DNA of 64,000 nucleotides from Thermococcus sp. (GCF_015521605.1 NZ_WANV01000030.1:1-64000), one strand, 5' to 3'. Numbered from the stretch's first letter, positions 43,240 through 52,235 are shown. Numbers and translations are program-made. Notes: generated by a model not told the origin, from the sequence alone.

Positions 43240-44526
43240 GTTCAGAGCATACCTCCTCTGGGAGCCACTTCCAACTGGCCGTACAATGCCCAAGGACTCA
43301 AGTTTCTTCAGCCTATTGAGGACGCTGGGCTTTGATATGCCGACGTATTCCGCTATTTCGCCGCTCCTTCTTGGGATTGACAGGAACTCGATTATTTTCC
43401 TGTCGATCTCGTCCAGCATCTTCGCGGAGGTCTTCTTGAAAACCACTTCAAACCGGTTTGCGCTGCTCCTGAACTCTACCTCAACTAAGCCGTGTCTCTC
43501 GCACTCGCTCTTTATCATCCTAAGCCCATATCCATACTTCTCAATGTAGCCGGAATCGTAGAGGAGACCACATAAGTAGGGGTTTCTGGGGACGTGCTCC
43601 GGATCGTTTAGATCAACTCCAGGCATCAGGCCGCCGGGGTTTCTTATCACCAACCTATTAGGGTAGATGAACACCCTTACATCTGCGGGTATGGCGTAGT
43701 TTCTGTGTGCGAAGGCGTTGATTATTGCCTCTCTGATAGCCCTTGGAGGGTATTCGGGTAGCTTCTTCCTCTTCGTGCCGGTCACGACTTCAACACTCCC
43801 TATCTGGGACATCAGCTCGGCGTACATATCGTCGATGACCTTCCAGATCGGTCCACTGAACTCCTTACTCCAGACGGGCTGGTCGTTCTCCATCCTGATT
43901 ATCCTGCCCCCAGAGTGAGGCATGAAATCCTGGGCATCGGTGAAAAAGAGAACCCCAGCGTTGGTCAGTTTTTTCCCTTTTACAGCCTTGGCACTTCTCA
44001 GATACCTACTCCAGTCTTCCCTTGGAATCTCCCTGCCCCTGGCCTCTTTCATCGCAGAGAAGAACCACTCCACGTAATCCTTCCGCATGTTTGAGACGTC
44101 CACCGCCGGAAACTCGTCCCAGGTTATCGTTCCGAGTTCAGAGGAGAGCATGACTATCTCCTGAATCGACAGAGGTCTTATCCCAGAGCCAACACGGATG
44201 TATGCAACTCCCCCAATAGAACAAAGAGTTCTTGACCTGGGAACCTTAACTACGACGACTTTCCTCCCGCCTATTTCGAGTGTACTGGTTTTAATGCTTA
44301 TCGGAGGGGTTATGTTCTGGAGGGAGGACGCAAGAACCTCCCCCACTTTTCTGGGATCGCAGCCGAGGATTTTCCCATCATCAGAGACTCCGATAATCAG
44401 ATATCCCCCTTCGGCGTTTGCCATGGCGCATATTTCCCTCGCTAAGTCTGAAGTGGCTGTTCTTTTGAACTCAACCTTCTCGCTTTCACCCTCTTTTATA
44501 AGGGCCAGCAGTTTGTTCACGTCCAT
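43234..44526 (-). CDS. AlbA_2/Schlafen-type putative transcriptional regulator
   Basis: About 430 residues. The N-terminal AlbA_2 domain shows ESEKVEFKRTATSDLAREICAMANAEGGYLIIGV in segments typical of the family, then VVVKVPRSRT and AYIRVGS. The middle has an ATPase-like C-terminal module of the RecG-like/HATPase_c_4 kind (AIINAFAHRNY; NRLVIRNPGGLMPG; YGYGLRMI). The last 65 residues are a winged helix (RSGEIAEYVGISKPSVLNRLKKLESLGIV). The ATG at 44526 lies beside one copy of a 68-bp repeat, and the stop codon lies inside the other. Confidence 0.85.
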   Translation of the reverse strand: MDVNKLLALIKEGESEKVEFKRTATSDLAREICAMANAEGGYLIIGVSDDGKILGCDPRKVGEVLASSLQNITPPISIKTSTLEIGGRKVVVVKVPRSRTLCSIGGVAYIRVGSGIRPLSIQEIVMLSSELGTITWDEFPAVDVSNMRKDYVEWFFSAMKEARGREIPREDWSRYLRSAKAVKGKKLTNAGVLFFTDAQDFMPHSGGRIIRMENDQPVWSKEFSGPIWKVIDDMYAELMSQIGSVEVVTGTKRKKLPEYPPRAIREAIINAFAHRNYAIPADVRVFIYPNRLVIRNPGGLMPGVDLNDPEHVPRNPYLCGLLYDSGYIEKYGYGLRMIKSECERHGLVEVEFRSSANRFEVVFKKTSAKMLDEIDRKIIEFLSIPRRSGEIAEYVGISKPSVLNRLKKLESLGIVRPVGSGSQRRYALNR

Positions 44527-44530
44527 GATT

Positions 44531-44598
44531 ACCGTTAAGACTGTAAACCTCAAAAAGTTAACGGTACTGTAAAGTTCCGTGGGTTTACGGTGTTAACG
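44531..44598 (+). repeat. Right 68-bp direct repeat, over the AlbA_2 promoter
   Basis: Same orientation and length as the copy at 43172-43239. It begins 5 bases upstream of the AlbA_2 start codon, so it covers the promoter region of that gene and could be its operator. The inverted repeat inside has one mismatch in this copy. Confidence 0.9.
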
Positions 44599-44624
44599 AT
44601 AAATTGGGGGAGGATGGTGGGGGG

Positions 44625-45704
44625 TCAGAGCTCAAGCTCTTCCCTGTACTTTCTCAGCTCCCTCTCCATTATCCTCTTCGCCTGCTCCTCGACCATCGGT
44701 TTGACAAGTTCTATGACGCGTCTCCTCAGCTCATCCAGGCCTTCACCGTTCAGGGCCGAGATCCTGAGCGGTTCGAGACCCTTGCCCCTGACGAACTCTT
44801 CAACGGCCTTTATCTTCTCCTCGTCCGCTATGTCCACCTTGTTGAGGACGACGATGAAGGGGAACTCTCCGAACTCGCGGTGAATCTCTTCAAACAGATG
44901 GGTCTGCTCCTCTATAGGATAGCCGCAGTACTCGCTCGGGTCGAAGATGTAGACGATGACCTTTCCGAGGTGCTTGAGCGCTAAAATAGCCTGCCTCTCG
45001 ACCTCGTTCCTCTCGCTCAGCGGCCTATCGAGCAGGCCCGGGGTGTCGATGACCTGGTATTTGAGGTAGTGCTCCTCGAACTGGCCGACGTTTATGCCCT
45101 TCGTGGTGAACGGGTAGCTGGCAACTTCAGGCTTCGCGTTGGTCAGGGCCCTCAGCAGGGTACTCTTGCCCACGTTGGGGTGGCCGGCGATGACGACCGT
45201 TGGGAGCTCAAGGTCAACGACCGGCAGATCCTTCAGTACGTTCCTGGCCTGGTTGAGGTACTCCAGGTCGTCCGCTATTTCCCTGAGGACATCCGCAACG
45301 CGGCCGTAGAAGCTCCTTCTGAGCCTTGCAATCTCGTCAGGGTCTCTGGAGTAGCGTATCTTCTCCACGTGCCTCTGCTCCAGATTCCGTATCGTCTTTA
45401 TCGCCCAGCTGACGTGAGCCAGCGAACGGTGGAACTGATCCCTGTCAACGAGCGTGTCAACCAGCTCCCTGTAGAACGGGGGCAGCTCCGAAACACCCGG
45501 CGTTCTGTCCAGGAGCTTTCTGAGGTTGTCCCTTATCACATTTGAGACAGTCCTTACTCTAAGCTCCTCCCTCTGCCTCGCCTTTGCCCTCGGGCCGCCC
45601 TTTGGTGTGAATGCCGATGCGGCCTTCTCGGCTCTTCTGAATGCCTTATCGATGAGCTCGTCAGCGGTAAGCACGGTCGGCATTTTTTCGAACGGGTTCT
45701 TCAT
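44625..45704 (-). CDS. NOG1-type GTPase
   Basis: About 359 residues of the archaeal Nog1 GTPase, an Obg-family protein for large-subunit maturation. The N-terminal helical bundle (about 1-155) leads into the G domain: G1 AGHPNVGKST, G3 DTPGLLDRP, G4 LNKVD, G5 ISALNGEG. It ends with a basic coiled tail. The ATG at 45704 follows GGTGGGAG; a TATA box CCTTTAAATACC is at about 45748-45760. Confidence 0.95.
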   Translation of the reverse strand: MKNPFEKMPTVLTADELIDKAFRRAEKAASAFTPKGGPRAKARQREELRVRTVSNVIRDNLRKLLDRTPGVSELPPFYRELVDTLVDRDQFHRSLAHVSWAIKTIRNLEQRHVEKIRYSRDPDEIARLRRSFYGRVADVLREIADDLEYLNQARNVLKDLPVVDLELPTVVIAGHPNVGKSTLLRALTNAKPEVASYPFTTKGINVGQFEEHYLKYQVIDTPGLLDRPLSERNEVERQAILALKHLGKVIVYIFDPSEYCGYPIEEQTHLFEEIHREFGEFPFIVVLNKVDIADEEKIKAVEEFVRGKGLEPLRISALNGEGLDELRRRVIELVKPMVEEQAKRIMERELRKYREELEL

Positions 45705-45766
45705 CTCTCCCACCTCTCCTTTTCTCTCGCGATGTTGGGCTTTTCGACTGGGTATTTAAAGGTTCG

Positions 45767-46573
45767 CTAAAGCTCGATGGTTTTTCCAACGTGAAGCGGT
45801 TCTATCCTATCACCAAGCCTGCCCTTCAGATGTGCGTACGAATCGATGCCCGTACAGTGGCCGGCGTAGAGCTTTTCGGCATCTATTCTCCCGGCGACTT
45901 CATCGAGGACTTCCTTTTTGGCTCCCCTAAGATGAAACCCTCCAATGAGCGCCTTAACAGGTTTTTCGCTGACGTCTTCGGCGTGCCACGCTATGTTGAG
46001 AATCCCTGAGTGACCGCAGCCTGTTATCACGGCCACACTTTCGTCCAGATCCACTATGAGGGCAATGTCATCGGGAATCGGGTCCTTTTGCAACTTCCCG
46101 CTTTCTTCGATATAGCCCACTGTCCTGTCCCACGTGCGCCTGAGTATCTCCCCGGAACTCCAGAATCCTGGCGCGAACTCGAAGGGCCCCTCTTTCAGGA
46201 TGAACTCGGCTCCCAGGCTTTCCAGCTCCTCCCTGCTGAAGGGGATTCCAATCTCCCTCCGCTCCGGCTTGATGGCAATCCTTCCTGTGAATATCCCGGG
46301 ATGGGCAGTGACCTGTATTGGCCGTCCCCTCTCCTCAAGGAATGCCTTCAGTCCGCCCGTGTGGTCGTAGTGTCCGTGGGTTATGAAGATGTGGTCGATT
46401 TCCCTGGGATGGATTCCGAGCTTCATCATGTTGTTTATCAGGACTCCTCCATCGGCCCCGGTATCGACGAGAACTTTGACCCCCGCATGTTCGACGAGGA
46501 CGGAAAAGCCGTGGGAGCCAAGGAGACCCCTTTTGAACCCCGAATGGTTTTCGTAGAGTACAGTGAGTTTCAT
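45767..46573 (-). CDS. Metallo-beta-lactamase-fold hydrolase (COG1237 type)
   Basis: A 268-residue MBL protein. The metal-binding motif THGHYDHTGG (about 63-72), the later ITGCGHSGI and GGFHL, and the C-terminal GHCTG follow the COG1237 pattern, a group that includes a methanopterin-pathway enzyme of Methanocaldococcus. Thermococcus does not make methanopterin as methanogens do, so the substrate here is open. The ATG at 46573 follows GAGGGGTCGTG. Confidence 0.85.
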   Translation of the reverse strand: MKLTVLYENHSGFKRGLLGSHGFSVLVEHAGVKVLVDTGADGGVLINNMMKLGIHPREIDHIFITHGHYDHTGGLKAFLEERGRPIQVTAHPGIFTGRIAIKPERREIGIPFSREELESLGAEFILKEGPFEFAPGFWSSGEILRRTWDRTVGYIEESGKLQKDPIPDDIALIVDLDESVAVITGCGHSGILNIAWHAEDVSEKPVKALIGGFHLRGAKKEVLDEVAGRIDAEKLYAGHCTGIDSYAHLKGRLGDRIEPLHVGKTIEL

Positions 46574-46629
46574 CACGACCCCTCGAAAAGTTTATGTTCT
46601 CGGGAGTTAAAACCCTTGGTGTGGTTGCC

Positions 46630-47442
46630 ATGGTTAACATCGGTGAATATATAGCTCCCCTGCTTTCGGGCGTTGTCGTGGCGCTCTCATCTTGGCTTCC
46701 CACCAGTCCGGAGGGTTATTCAATCATGAGGCTTTTGGAGAGTGCAACGCCGGCCTATGCGGACTACCTAGTTCCGGCGTATCTGGGCGTGACTTTTGCC
46801 GTGCTCTTTTATTTCAAAGAGAAAATTGCGCTTGGGTCACAGAGGGTCCTGCGCAGGAGCCTTGACTCGGACACGAAGTATCTCCTCTATGCCACCCTCT
46901 TCACAGTCCTGCTTGGCTATCCCTTACTGGTTGGTCTGGAGGGATTCATCGACTCCAAGGTTGCCGACTTCATCAATGCCCTCATCGGATTTGCTATCTT
47001 TTTGTTCGCTCTCTTCCTCGGCCGCTTCCACCCCCTCCTGGGCGGGACCAAGGAGAAAATCCGCGAGGAAAAGGACGGAGCAACCTTCGTGGACTCCATA
47101 GTCTCCGGTCTGCTGCAGGGAGGGGCTCTGATAGGCGGCCTTTCAAGGAGCGGGCTCGTGTTCTTCGGCCTGGTCGTTACGGGGGTCACCGCCAAGAAGG
47201 CCCTTGAACTGAGCTTCCTTATAGCCCCTGTCTATCTCATACTGAAGCTCGCCTTCGTGACCGGATGGGATCCGGCGCTCCCGGTTTCGCTGCTCTTCAC
47301 GGCCTTCATCTCATCATTCGTGGCAAGTATGGTTACGATGAAGGGCCTGCTTAGGGCCGTTGAGGTTTTAGGAGAGAGGACATTCATTGCGATCTTTGGT
47401 CTGATACCTGTGTTCATTTACTTCGTGGGGGTGATTCTGTGA
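46630..47442 (+). CDS. UppP/BacA-like membrane phosphatase homologue with altered active site
   Basis: A 270-residue membrane protein with about eight helices in the UppP (undecaprenyl-diphosphatase) pattern. The second family motif is intact (GLLQGGALIGGLSRSG, with the conserved Arg). The first motif reads ALSSWLPTSPEGYSIM, where typical enzymes have EGxTEFLPxSSTGH: the two Glu and the His are replaced. It should recycle polyprenyl diphosphate carriers if active. It precedes, and overlaps, a sugar nucleotidyltransferase gene, consistent with glycan synthesis. Confidence 0.75.
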   Translation: MVNIGEYIAPLLSGVVVALSSWLPTSPEGYSIMRLLESATPAYADYLVPAYLGVTFAVLFYFKEKIALGSQRVLRRSLDSDTKYLLYATLFTVLLGYPLLVGLEGFIDSKVADFINALIGFAIFLFALFLGRFHPLLGGTKEKIREEKDGATFVDSIVSGLLQGGALIGGLSRSGLVFFGLVVTGVTAKKALELSFLIAPVYLILKLAFVTGWDPALPVSLLFTAFISSFVASMVTMKGLLRAVEVLGERTFIAIFGLIPVFIYFVGVIL

Positions 47443-48698
47443 AGGCGGTTATCCTCGCCGCGGGAAAGGGTGAAAGGCTTCGCCCTCTAACGGATGACAG
47501 GCCCAAGGTGATGCTCAAAGTAGCAAACAGACCGATAATTGAGTACGTGCTTGAGAATCTGGATCCCTTTGTGGATGAGTTCATAATAATCGTTCGCTAT
47601 GAAAAGGAAAAGCTGATCGACGGCCTTGGAGATGAGTTTAACGGCAAACCCATAACGTACGTTGACCAGCTTCCTGGTGAAGGTACCGCCAAGGCCATAG
47701 AGTCTGCCAAGGAGCAGATTGGTGCTGAGGAGTTTATAGTCGCCAACGGTGATATCTACTTCGAGATAGACGGAGTTAAGGAGCTTGTGGGAGCCTTCAA
47801 AAGGGAGAAGGCAGACGCTGCACTTCTGGTGAAGGAGTTCGACGATTTGAGCCATTTCGGCAAGGTCGAGGTCAGGGAAAATCTCGTCTCCGTGGTGAAG
47901 GAGAAGCCGGGCAGTGTCCCAGGTTATGCAAACCTCGGCGTCTACATCTTCAAACCCGACGTCTTTGAGTTCCTCCAAAGGACTCCCGTCAGCAAGCGTG
48001 GGGAGTACGAGATAACCGATACGATCAATCTCATGATACGGGACGGAAAACGGGTTGCCTACGCGGTTTATTCCGGTTACTGGAACGATGTGGGGAGGCC
48101 GTGGAATCTTCTGGAGCTCAACGAATATCTCCTGAAGAACAAGCTGAAGCACAGCATCAGGGGCATAGTAGAAGAAGGCGCCACGATAGTCCCTCCCGTG
48201 GAGATAGGGGAGGGGACGGTTGTCAGAAGCGGGGCATACATAATCGGGCCGGTAAAGATAGGTAAAAACTCCCGCATCGGCCCTAACTGCTTCATACGGC
48301 CGTACACGAGCATCGGTGACAACTGTCACATAGGCAACGCCGTGGAGGTCAAGAACTCGATAATCATGGATCACAGCAACGCCCCCCACCTTAACTACGT
48401 TGGGGACTCGATAATAGGGGAGAACACTAACCTCGGTGCGGGTACCATCACAGCAAACCTGAGACATGACAAGGGCACAATAAGGGTTGAGGTCAAAGGA
48501 AAGCTTGAGGACTCAGGAAGGAAAAAGCTTGGGGCCATAATCGGCCACAACGTCAAGGTTGGCATAAGCGTGAGCATATACCCGGGGAGGAAGATAGGGA
48601 GCAACTCATTCGTCGGGCCGGGGGTGATAGTCGATAGAAACGTTCCCAGCGGAAGCCTAGTGGTTGTGAAACAGGAGAAGGCGGTGATGAAGAGATGA
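47439..48698 (+). CDS. Bifunctional sugar-1-phosphate nucleotidylyltransferase/acetyltransferase
   Basis: A 419-residue protein. Residues 1-230 form the nucleotidyltransferase (LAAGKGERLRPLTDDRPKVM; VANGDIYFE). Residues 245-419 form a left-handed beta-helix acyltransferase (GKNSRIGPNCFIRPYTSIG; GAGTITANLRHD). Archaeal homologues make UDP-GlcNAc and related sugars. The start is GTG overlapping the stop of the UppP-like gene, so the two are coupled. Confidence 0.92.
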   Translation: MKAVILAAGKGERLRPLTDDRPKVMLKVANRPIIEYVLENLDPFVDEFIIIVRYEKEKLIDGLGDEFNGKPITYVDQLPGEGTAKAIESAKEQIGAEEFIVANGDIYFEIDGVKELVGAFKREKADAALLVKEFDDLSHFGKVEVRENLVSVVKEKPGSVPGYANLGVYIFKPDVFEFLQRTPVSKRGEYEITDTINLMIRDGKRVAYAVYSGYWNDVGRPWNLLELNEYLLKNKLKHSIRGIVEEGATIVPPVEIGEGTVVRSGAYIIGPVKIGKNSRIGPNCFIRPYTSIGDNCHIGNAVEVKNSIIMDHSNAPHLNYVGDSIIGENTNLGAGTITANLRHDKGTIRVEVKGKLEDSGRKKLGAIIGHNVKVGISVSIYPGRKIGSNSFVGPGVIVDRNVPSGSLVVVKQEKAVMKR

Positions 48699-49810
48699 AT
48701 CCGGAAGCCGTAGTTCCTTTTGTCAATTTTTTCTCCAGGTGGGTTCTGTTCATCGCCGTCGCATACAAGGCCTATCAGACCCGTGACAAGGGCTGGGTTC
48801 TGCTGAGCACGGCGTTCTTCATAAACGCCATGGACGTGGAGAGCTATATATTTAAGCCCCTTGGAATCCACATGGCCCACGAGGCGTATAGGGTCGCCTC
48901 TCAGATACCGAACTTCTTTATAGCGACCCTCCTCCTCTGGGGGGCTATCCACCTCAAATACAACACGAGCAAGCTCAAGCATGTCGTGTTCATCTCGGTG
49001 TTTCTGGCCGCCTCGTACATATGGCTGTTCCTGCTGGCGGCCAACGTTTTCAATGACAACTTTGTGGTAGAAACGGTATTTCCAGCTTTTGCCTACAGCT
49101 TTTCCCTTATCTATTTCAGCAGGGTTCTAATGGAGAAAGAGATATCAACCCGCAGCATAGACTCCCTCTTCCCGTGGGGGCTCATACTTCTGGCCCTTCT
49201 CAACTTCACGTATCCGGTAGTCAGGAATGTTGACTGGCTGGCTCCCAGTGCCTTTTTCCTCGGTGCCGTTTTCAGGCTGATCGCTGCGGTGGGTGCGTTC
49301 AAGTTCGTCTTCATACCGTTTTTCCCGCCGGAAACCCAGCCTCCCACTGTCAAGGCGACTCCTCCCGGGGCTTTTGTGTGCCCATCCAAGGAGAGGGTCT
49401 CCGAAAAGTTCGGGAATATTGGGGAGCTCTCAAACCTAGTTGTGATAACCAGGGAGGAGCTTGACAACATCAGGGGAAAACTGCACCCGAGCGCTCTGGT
49501 GTTCTGGGTTACGAGGGTAATGGAGGGGGAGATACACAAGTTCCCGGAGATATACGCGATAAGTCCCACCAAGATCGATATACTGACCGACCTGATAGCC
49601 AAGGCCGTGGAGAGCGGCTACCGCGTTCTGTACATAGACGCCGTGGAGTATCTGATAATAGAAAACGGCTTTGAAAACACCCTGAAGTTCCTCCTGAACG
49701 TAAAGGATCACGTGCTGGTGGCGAACGGAACGATAATACTGGTGGTGGATCCGGAAGCCCTGGACCCGCTTCAGAGAAGAATTTTAGAAAGAGAATTTTC
49801 GAGGGGGTAG
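48695..49810 (+). CDS. Membrane protein with C-terminal DUF835
   Basis: A 371-residue protein. About seven membrane helices occupy residues 1-215 (WVLFIAVAYKAYQ; FFIATLLLWGAIHL; GLILLALLNFTYPVV). The C-terminal cytoplasmic domain (LVVITREELDNIRGKLHPSALVFWVTR in segments; VLYIDAVEYLIIENGFE) is DUF835, a P-loop-like domain common in Thermococcales. It overlaps the previous gene by 4 bases. It may be a sensor. Confidence 0.8.
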   Translation: MNPEAVVPFVNFFSRWVLFIAVAYKAYQTRDKGWVLLSTAFFINAMDVESYIFKPLGIHMAHEAYRVASQIPNFFIATLLLWGAIHLKYNTSKLKHVVFISVFLAASYIWLFLLAANVFNDNFVVETVFPAFAYSFSLIYFSRVLMEKEISTRSIDSLFPWGLILLALLNFTYPVVRNVDWLAPSAFFLGAVFRLIAAVGAFKFVFIPFFPPETQPPTVKATPPGAFVCPSKERVSEKFGNIGELSNLVVITREELDNIRGKLHPSALVFWVTRVMEGEIHKFPEIYAISPTKIDILTDLIAKAVESGYRVLYIDAVEYLIIENGFENTLKFLLNVKDHVLVANGTIILVVDPEALDPLQRRILEREFSRG

Positions 49811-49815
49811 TCCCC

Positions 49816-50991
49816 TCACTCCAGTCCCATTTTTTCCAGGAAGCGCTTGTAGTAGTGGGTGTCCTTCTCAAGCTCGGCCTTCTGGAGGAGCTGTCTCTCT
49901 ATTGCCCGGAGGGCGTCATGGACGGCCTGTATTGCTCCCCAGGTTTCTCCAGTTGCTATGAACACTCCCCTGTCGGTTACGACGCGCATTCTGGCCTGGT
50001 AGAGGTGGACGCCTCTAAAGCGCTCGTTGAAGCGCCTGATGTACAGGTATATTATCCCTTCCTGCCCGAGGAGGTCTTCATATCCGTCAACGAAACGCCT
50101 CACGTCCTCTATTATTCTTTCCCTGGTGAAGTCGCTGAGTACGGATGCATCACCGCCCAGCTGGAGGTAGAAGCGAACCTCCTTCTCGACCATCCTTGAG
50201 ATGGGCAGCAGCATGTCCTTGACAGTGAGAACACCCTTGACCCGGTTGTTCTCGTCGACGACTATCAGGCCGTCGATGTCGTTGTCTATCATCGTGGCGA
50301 TGGCTTCCCTGAGCGTGGCGTCAGGGGATATTGTTATTACACCCCTTATCATGACGTCGCGCAGCTGCATGCTGAACGGGGGTATCTTCTCACCCGCCAC
50401 CTCACCGTACTGTGCCCTGAAGCGGGGCTTGATGAACCTTATGATGAGGTCGTGCAGGGTCACGAGGCCCTCAAGTTTGCCCTCCTCGTTGACTACCGGT
50501 ATCCTTGATATCGCATGGTCGCGCATCGTTGCGAGCGCCTTTGCGACGGTGTCTTCGGGCTTGAGGGTTATAACGTCCTTGGTCATGAAATCCTCAACCT
50601 TTTTCTTCCCGAATTCTTCCTGGGTTATCCTCTTGAGCAGTTCTATATCGCTTATAACCCCGATGATTTCAGCCTTGCTCTCCCCAACGGGAAGGGAGCG
50701 CAGGTCAACCTCAATCATGAGCTTGGCGGCCTTGCTAAGGTCATCGTCCGGCTTGATAACCGGAGCGGTTTTGTAGACGTCCTTAACCTTGGCCTTGGTT
50801 GGGTCCCACTTGAGGTGGGAGCGTACTATCAGATCCTGGGTCAGGACTCCCTTGTACAGATTTCCGTCGAAGACCAGAATAAGGTCGGGGTCTTCCTTCT
50901 CAAAAATTCCGATCGCCTCAGAAAGCGGGGCGTCGATGTCTATTTTCTGGAACTTGTCGGTCATAACCTCCTGCACAAGAATACCGACCAT
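49816..50991 (-). CDS. Four-CBS-domain protein with C-terminal HPF-like domain
   Basis: About 391 residues. Four CBS domains occur in tandem (VQEVMTDKFQKIDIDAPL; VKDVYKTAPVIKPDDDL; VEDFMTKDVITLKPEDTV; LRDVMIRGVITISPDATL), each able to bind adenine nucleotides in pairs. The last 120 residues (IYLYIRRFNERFRGVHLYQARMRVV, in parts) look like a ribosome hibernation-promoting-factor or sigma-54-modulation fold. An energy-sensing ribosome or RNA partner is inferred. The ATG follows GGAGGTGGCAGAA; a TATA box GGTTTAAATTC is at about 51028-51038. Confidence 0.85.
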   Translation of the reverse strand: MVGILVQEVMTDKFQKIDIDAPLSEAIGIFEKEDPDLILVFDGNLYKGVLTQDLIVRSHLKWDPTKAKVKDVYKTAPVIKPDDDLSKAAKLMIEVDLRSLPVGESKAEIIGVISDIELLKRITQEEFGKKKVEDFMTKDVITLKPEDTVAKALATMRDHAISRIPVVNEEGKLEGLVTLHDLIIRFIKPRFRAQYGEVAGEKIPPFSMQLRDVMIRGVITISPDATLREAIATMIDNDIDGLIVVDENNRVKGVLTVKDMLLPISRMVEKEVRFYLQLGGDASVLSDFTRERIIEDVRRFVDGYEDLLGQEGIIYLYIRRFNERFRGVHLYQARMRVVTDRGVFIATGETWGAIQAVHDALRAIERQLLQKAELEKDTHYYKRFLEKMGLE

Positions 50992-51093
50992 TTCTGCCAC
51001 CTCCTTTCACTTATTATTAGGGCGGCCGAGAATTTAAACCTTTGCAACCGGGAGACTTTTAGTTAATTATGGTTAATAAATTTTTCGCGGAAA

Positions 51094-51106
51094 GATTTAT
51101 AAAATT
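51094..51106 (+). promoter_or_regulatory. tRNA-Ser promoter, now reading into the provirus integrase
   Basis: AAGATTTATAAAATTCC contains the TATA box (51096-51104), 24 bases before the tRNA-Ser 5' end. Because the tRNA is cut at 51167 by the provirus, transcription from here now enters the integrase gene. Confidence 0.7.
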
Positions 51107-51127
51107 CCCGGGGGAACTCTCCATCGC

Positions 51128-51167
51128 GCCGGGGTAGCCTAGCCTGGGAAGGCGCGGGACTCGAGAT
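51128..51167 (+). other. Left attachment site: 5' 40 bases of tRNA-Ser (CGA)
   Basis: GCCGGGGTAGCCTAGCC through the anticodon loop CTCGAGA matches an archaeal tRNA-Ser(CGA), then the sequence departs (TGACGG in place of the 3' anticodon stem CCCG). The rest of the tRNA must be at the other end, preceded by a viral copy of these 40 bases. The integrase frame is open right through this segment, as in SSV-type elements where the attachment site lies inside the integrase gene. Confidence 0.82.
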
Positions 51168-52212
51168 GACGGATTTTAAGGAAAGAAGGCCATCCATTGA
51201 CGCAGTGACAAAAAGCGAGCCAGGAACCCAAGACATTTTTACAGAAAAGGCTTTGGTTGATTCCACAGCCAAGATCCATTATGGTCGTGATCGTGAAGAA
51301 TACGCCAAGTGGATACAACGGGAGTCTCCTTCTCTGGCCAGGGACTACATCAATAAACTTAACAAGTACCTCTGGGGGAAGAAGGCCAACACTCCCGAAG
51401 AGCTCAGGAGAATCGTTGACTCAATACCACTGACCTCTGCCGGTACTCCCGACAGGAAGGCTTACCTGGCGATCAGGAGCTACATCAACTTCCTCGTGGC
51501 CACGGGGAGGATTAGGAAGAGCGAGGCCATTGACTTCAAGGCGGTAATTCCAAACATCAAGACCAAGGCCAGGCCTGAGTCGGCCAAGGTCATCAGCGCT
51601 GAGGACATCAGGGAGATTATCAAGGATGTGAAGGGTTCAAGACCCGAAGTGATCCACGCGCGCAAGCTTTACCTCAAGCTTTTGGCCTTCACAGGCCTCC
51701 GCGCTGACGAGGTCCGCGAGCTGATGAACCAGTTCGACCCGAAAGTCCTTGATAATACATTCAAGGCCTTTGGCATTCCCGAGGAGTACAGGGAGAAGAT
51801 AGCCGTCTATGACATGGAGCGGGTGAAGCTACCGCAGAGGAAGCATCAGACCAAGAGGGGTTACATTGCTGTCTTCCCGGTCGAGCTGGTTGAGGATCTC
51901 AAGAAGTTCAAGGCCTCAGGCTATAAGCTGAGGAAGGACAACACCTATAAGAGAACCATGCTGAAGCACCCGGAGCGGCATAAGGATCTCGCACTTTTCA
52001 GGAAATTCTTCCAGAATTTCATGAATGACAATGTCATGAGCACGGTTCCGAACCCGCCGGCTGATGCCATGCACCTCATTGAGTTCCTCCAGGGGAGAGC
52101 ACCGAAGAACGTCGGCGGCAGGAACTACCGCTGGAACGTGCAGAACGCGGCGAGGATTTATTACCACATGGTGGACAAATTGAAAGAAGAGCTGGGGATT
52201 TTGGAGCTTTAA
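51166..52212 (+). CDS. int: SSV-type tyrosine integrase, attachment-split C-terminal part
   Basis: A 348-residue integrase fragment or near-complete protein. It has a SAM-like core-binding domain (about 40-130) and a catalytic domain with Arg179 (FTGLRADEV), basic residues in KLPQRKHQTKRGY, HLIEFLQGRAPKNV (His303, Arg311) and a Tyr at 332-333 (ARIYYHM). The first ATG sits in the tRNA anticodon loop, and the frame stays open upstream through the tRNA, so the original N-terminus is probably at the other end of the provirus. It is the only gene of the block on the plus strand. Confidence 0.9.
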   Translation: MTDFKERRPSIDAVTKSEPGTQDIFTEKALVDSTAKIHYGRDREEYAKWIQRESPSLARDYINKLNKYLWGKKANTPEELRRIVDSIPLTSAGTPDRKAYLAIRSYINFLVATGRIRKSEAIDFKAVIPNIKTKARPESAKVISAEDIREIIKDVKGSRPEVIHARKLYLKLLAFTGLRADEVRELMNQFDPKVLDNTFKAFGIPEEYREKIAVYDMERVKLPQRKHQTKRGYIAVFPVELVEDLKKFKASGYKLRKDNTYKRTMLKHPERHKDLALFRKFFQNFMNDNVMSTVPNPPADAMHLIEFLQGRAPKNVGGRNYRWNVQNAARIYYHMVDKLKEELGILEL

Positions 52213-52235
52213 TATTTTTTACCAATTTTCACTCT

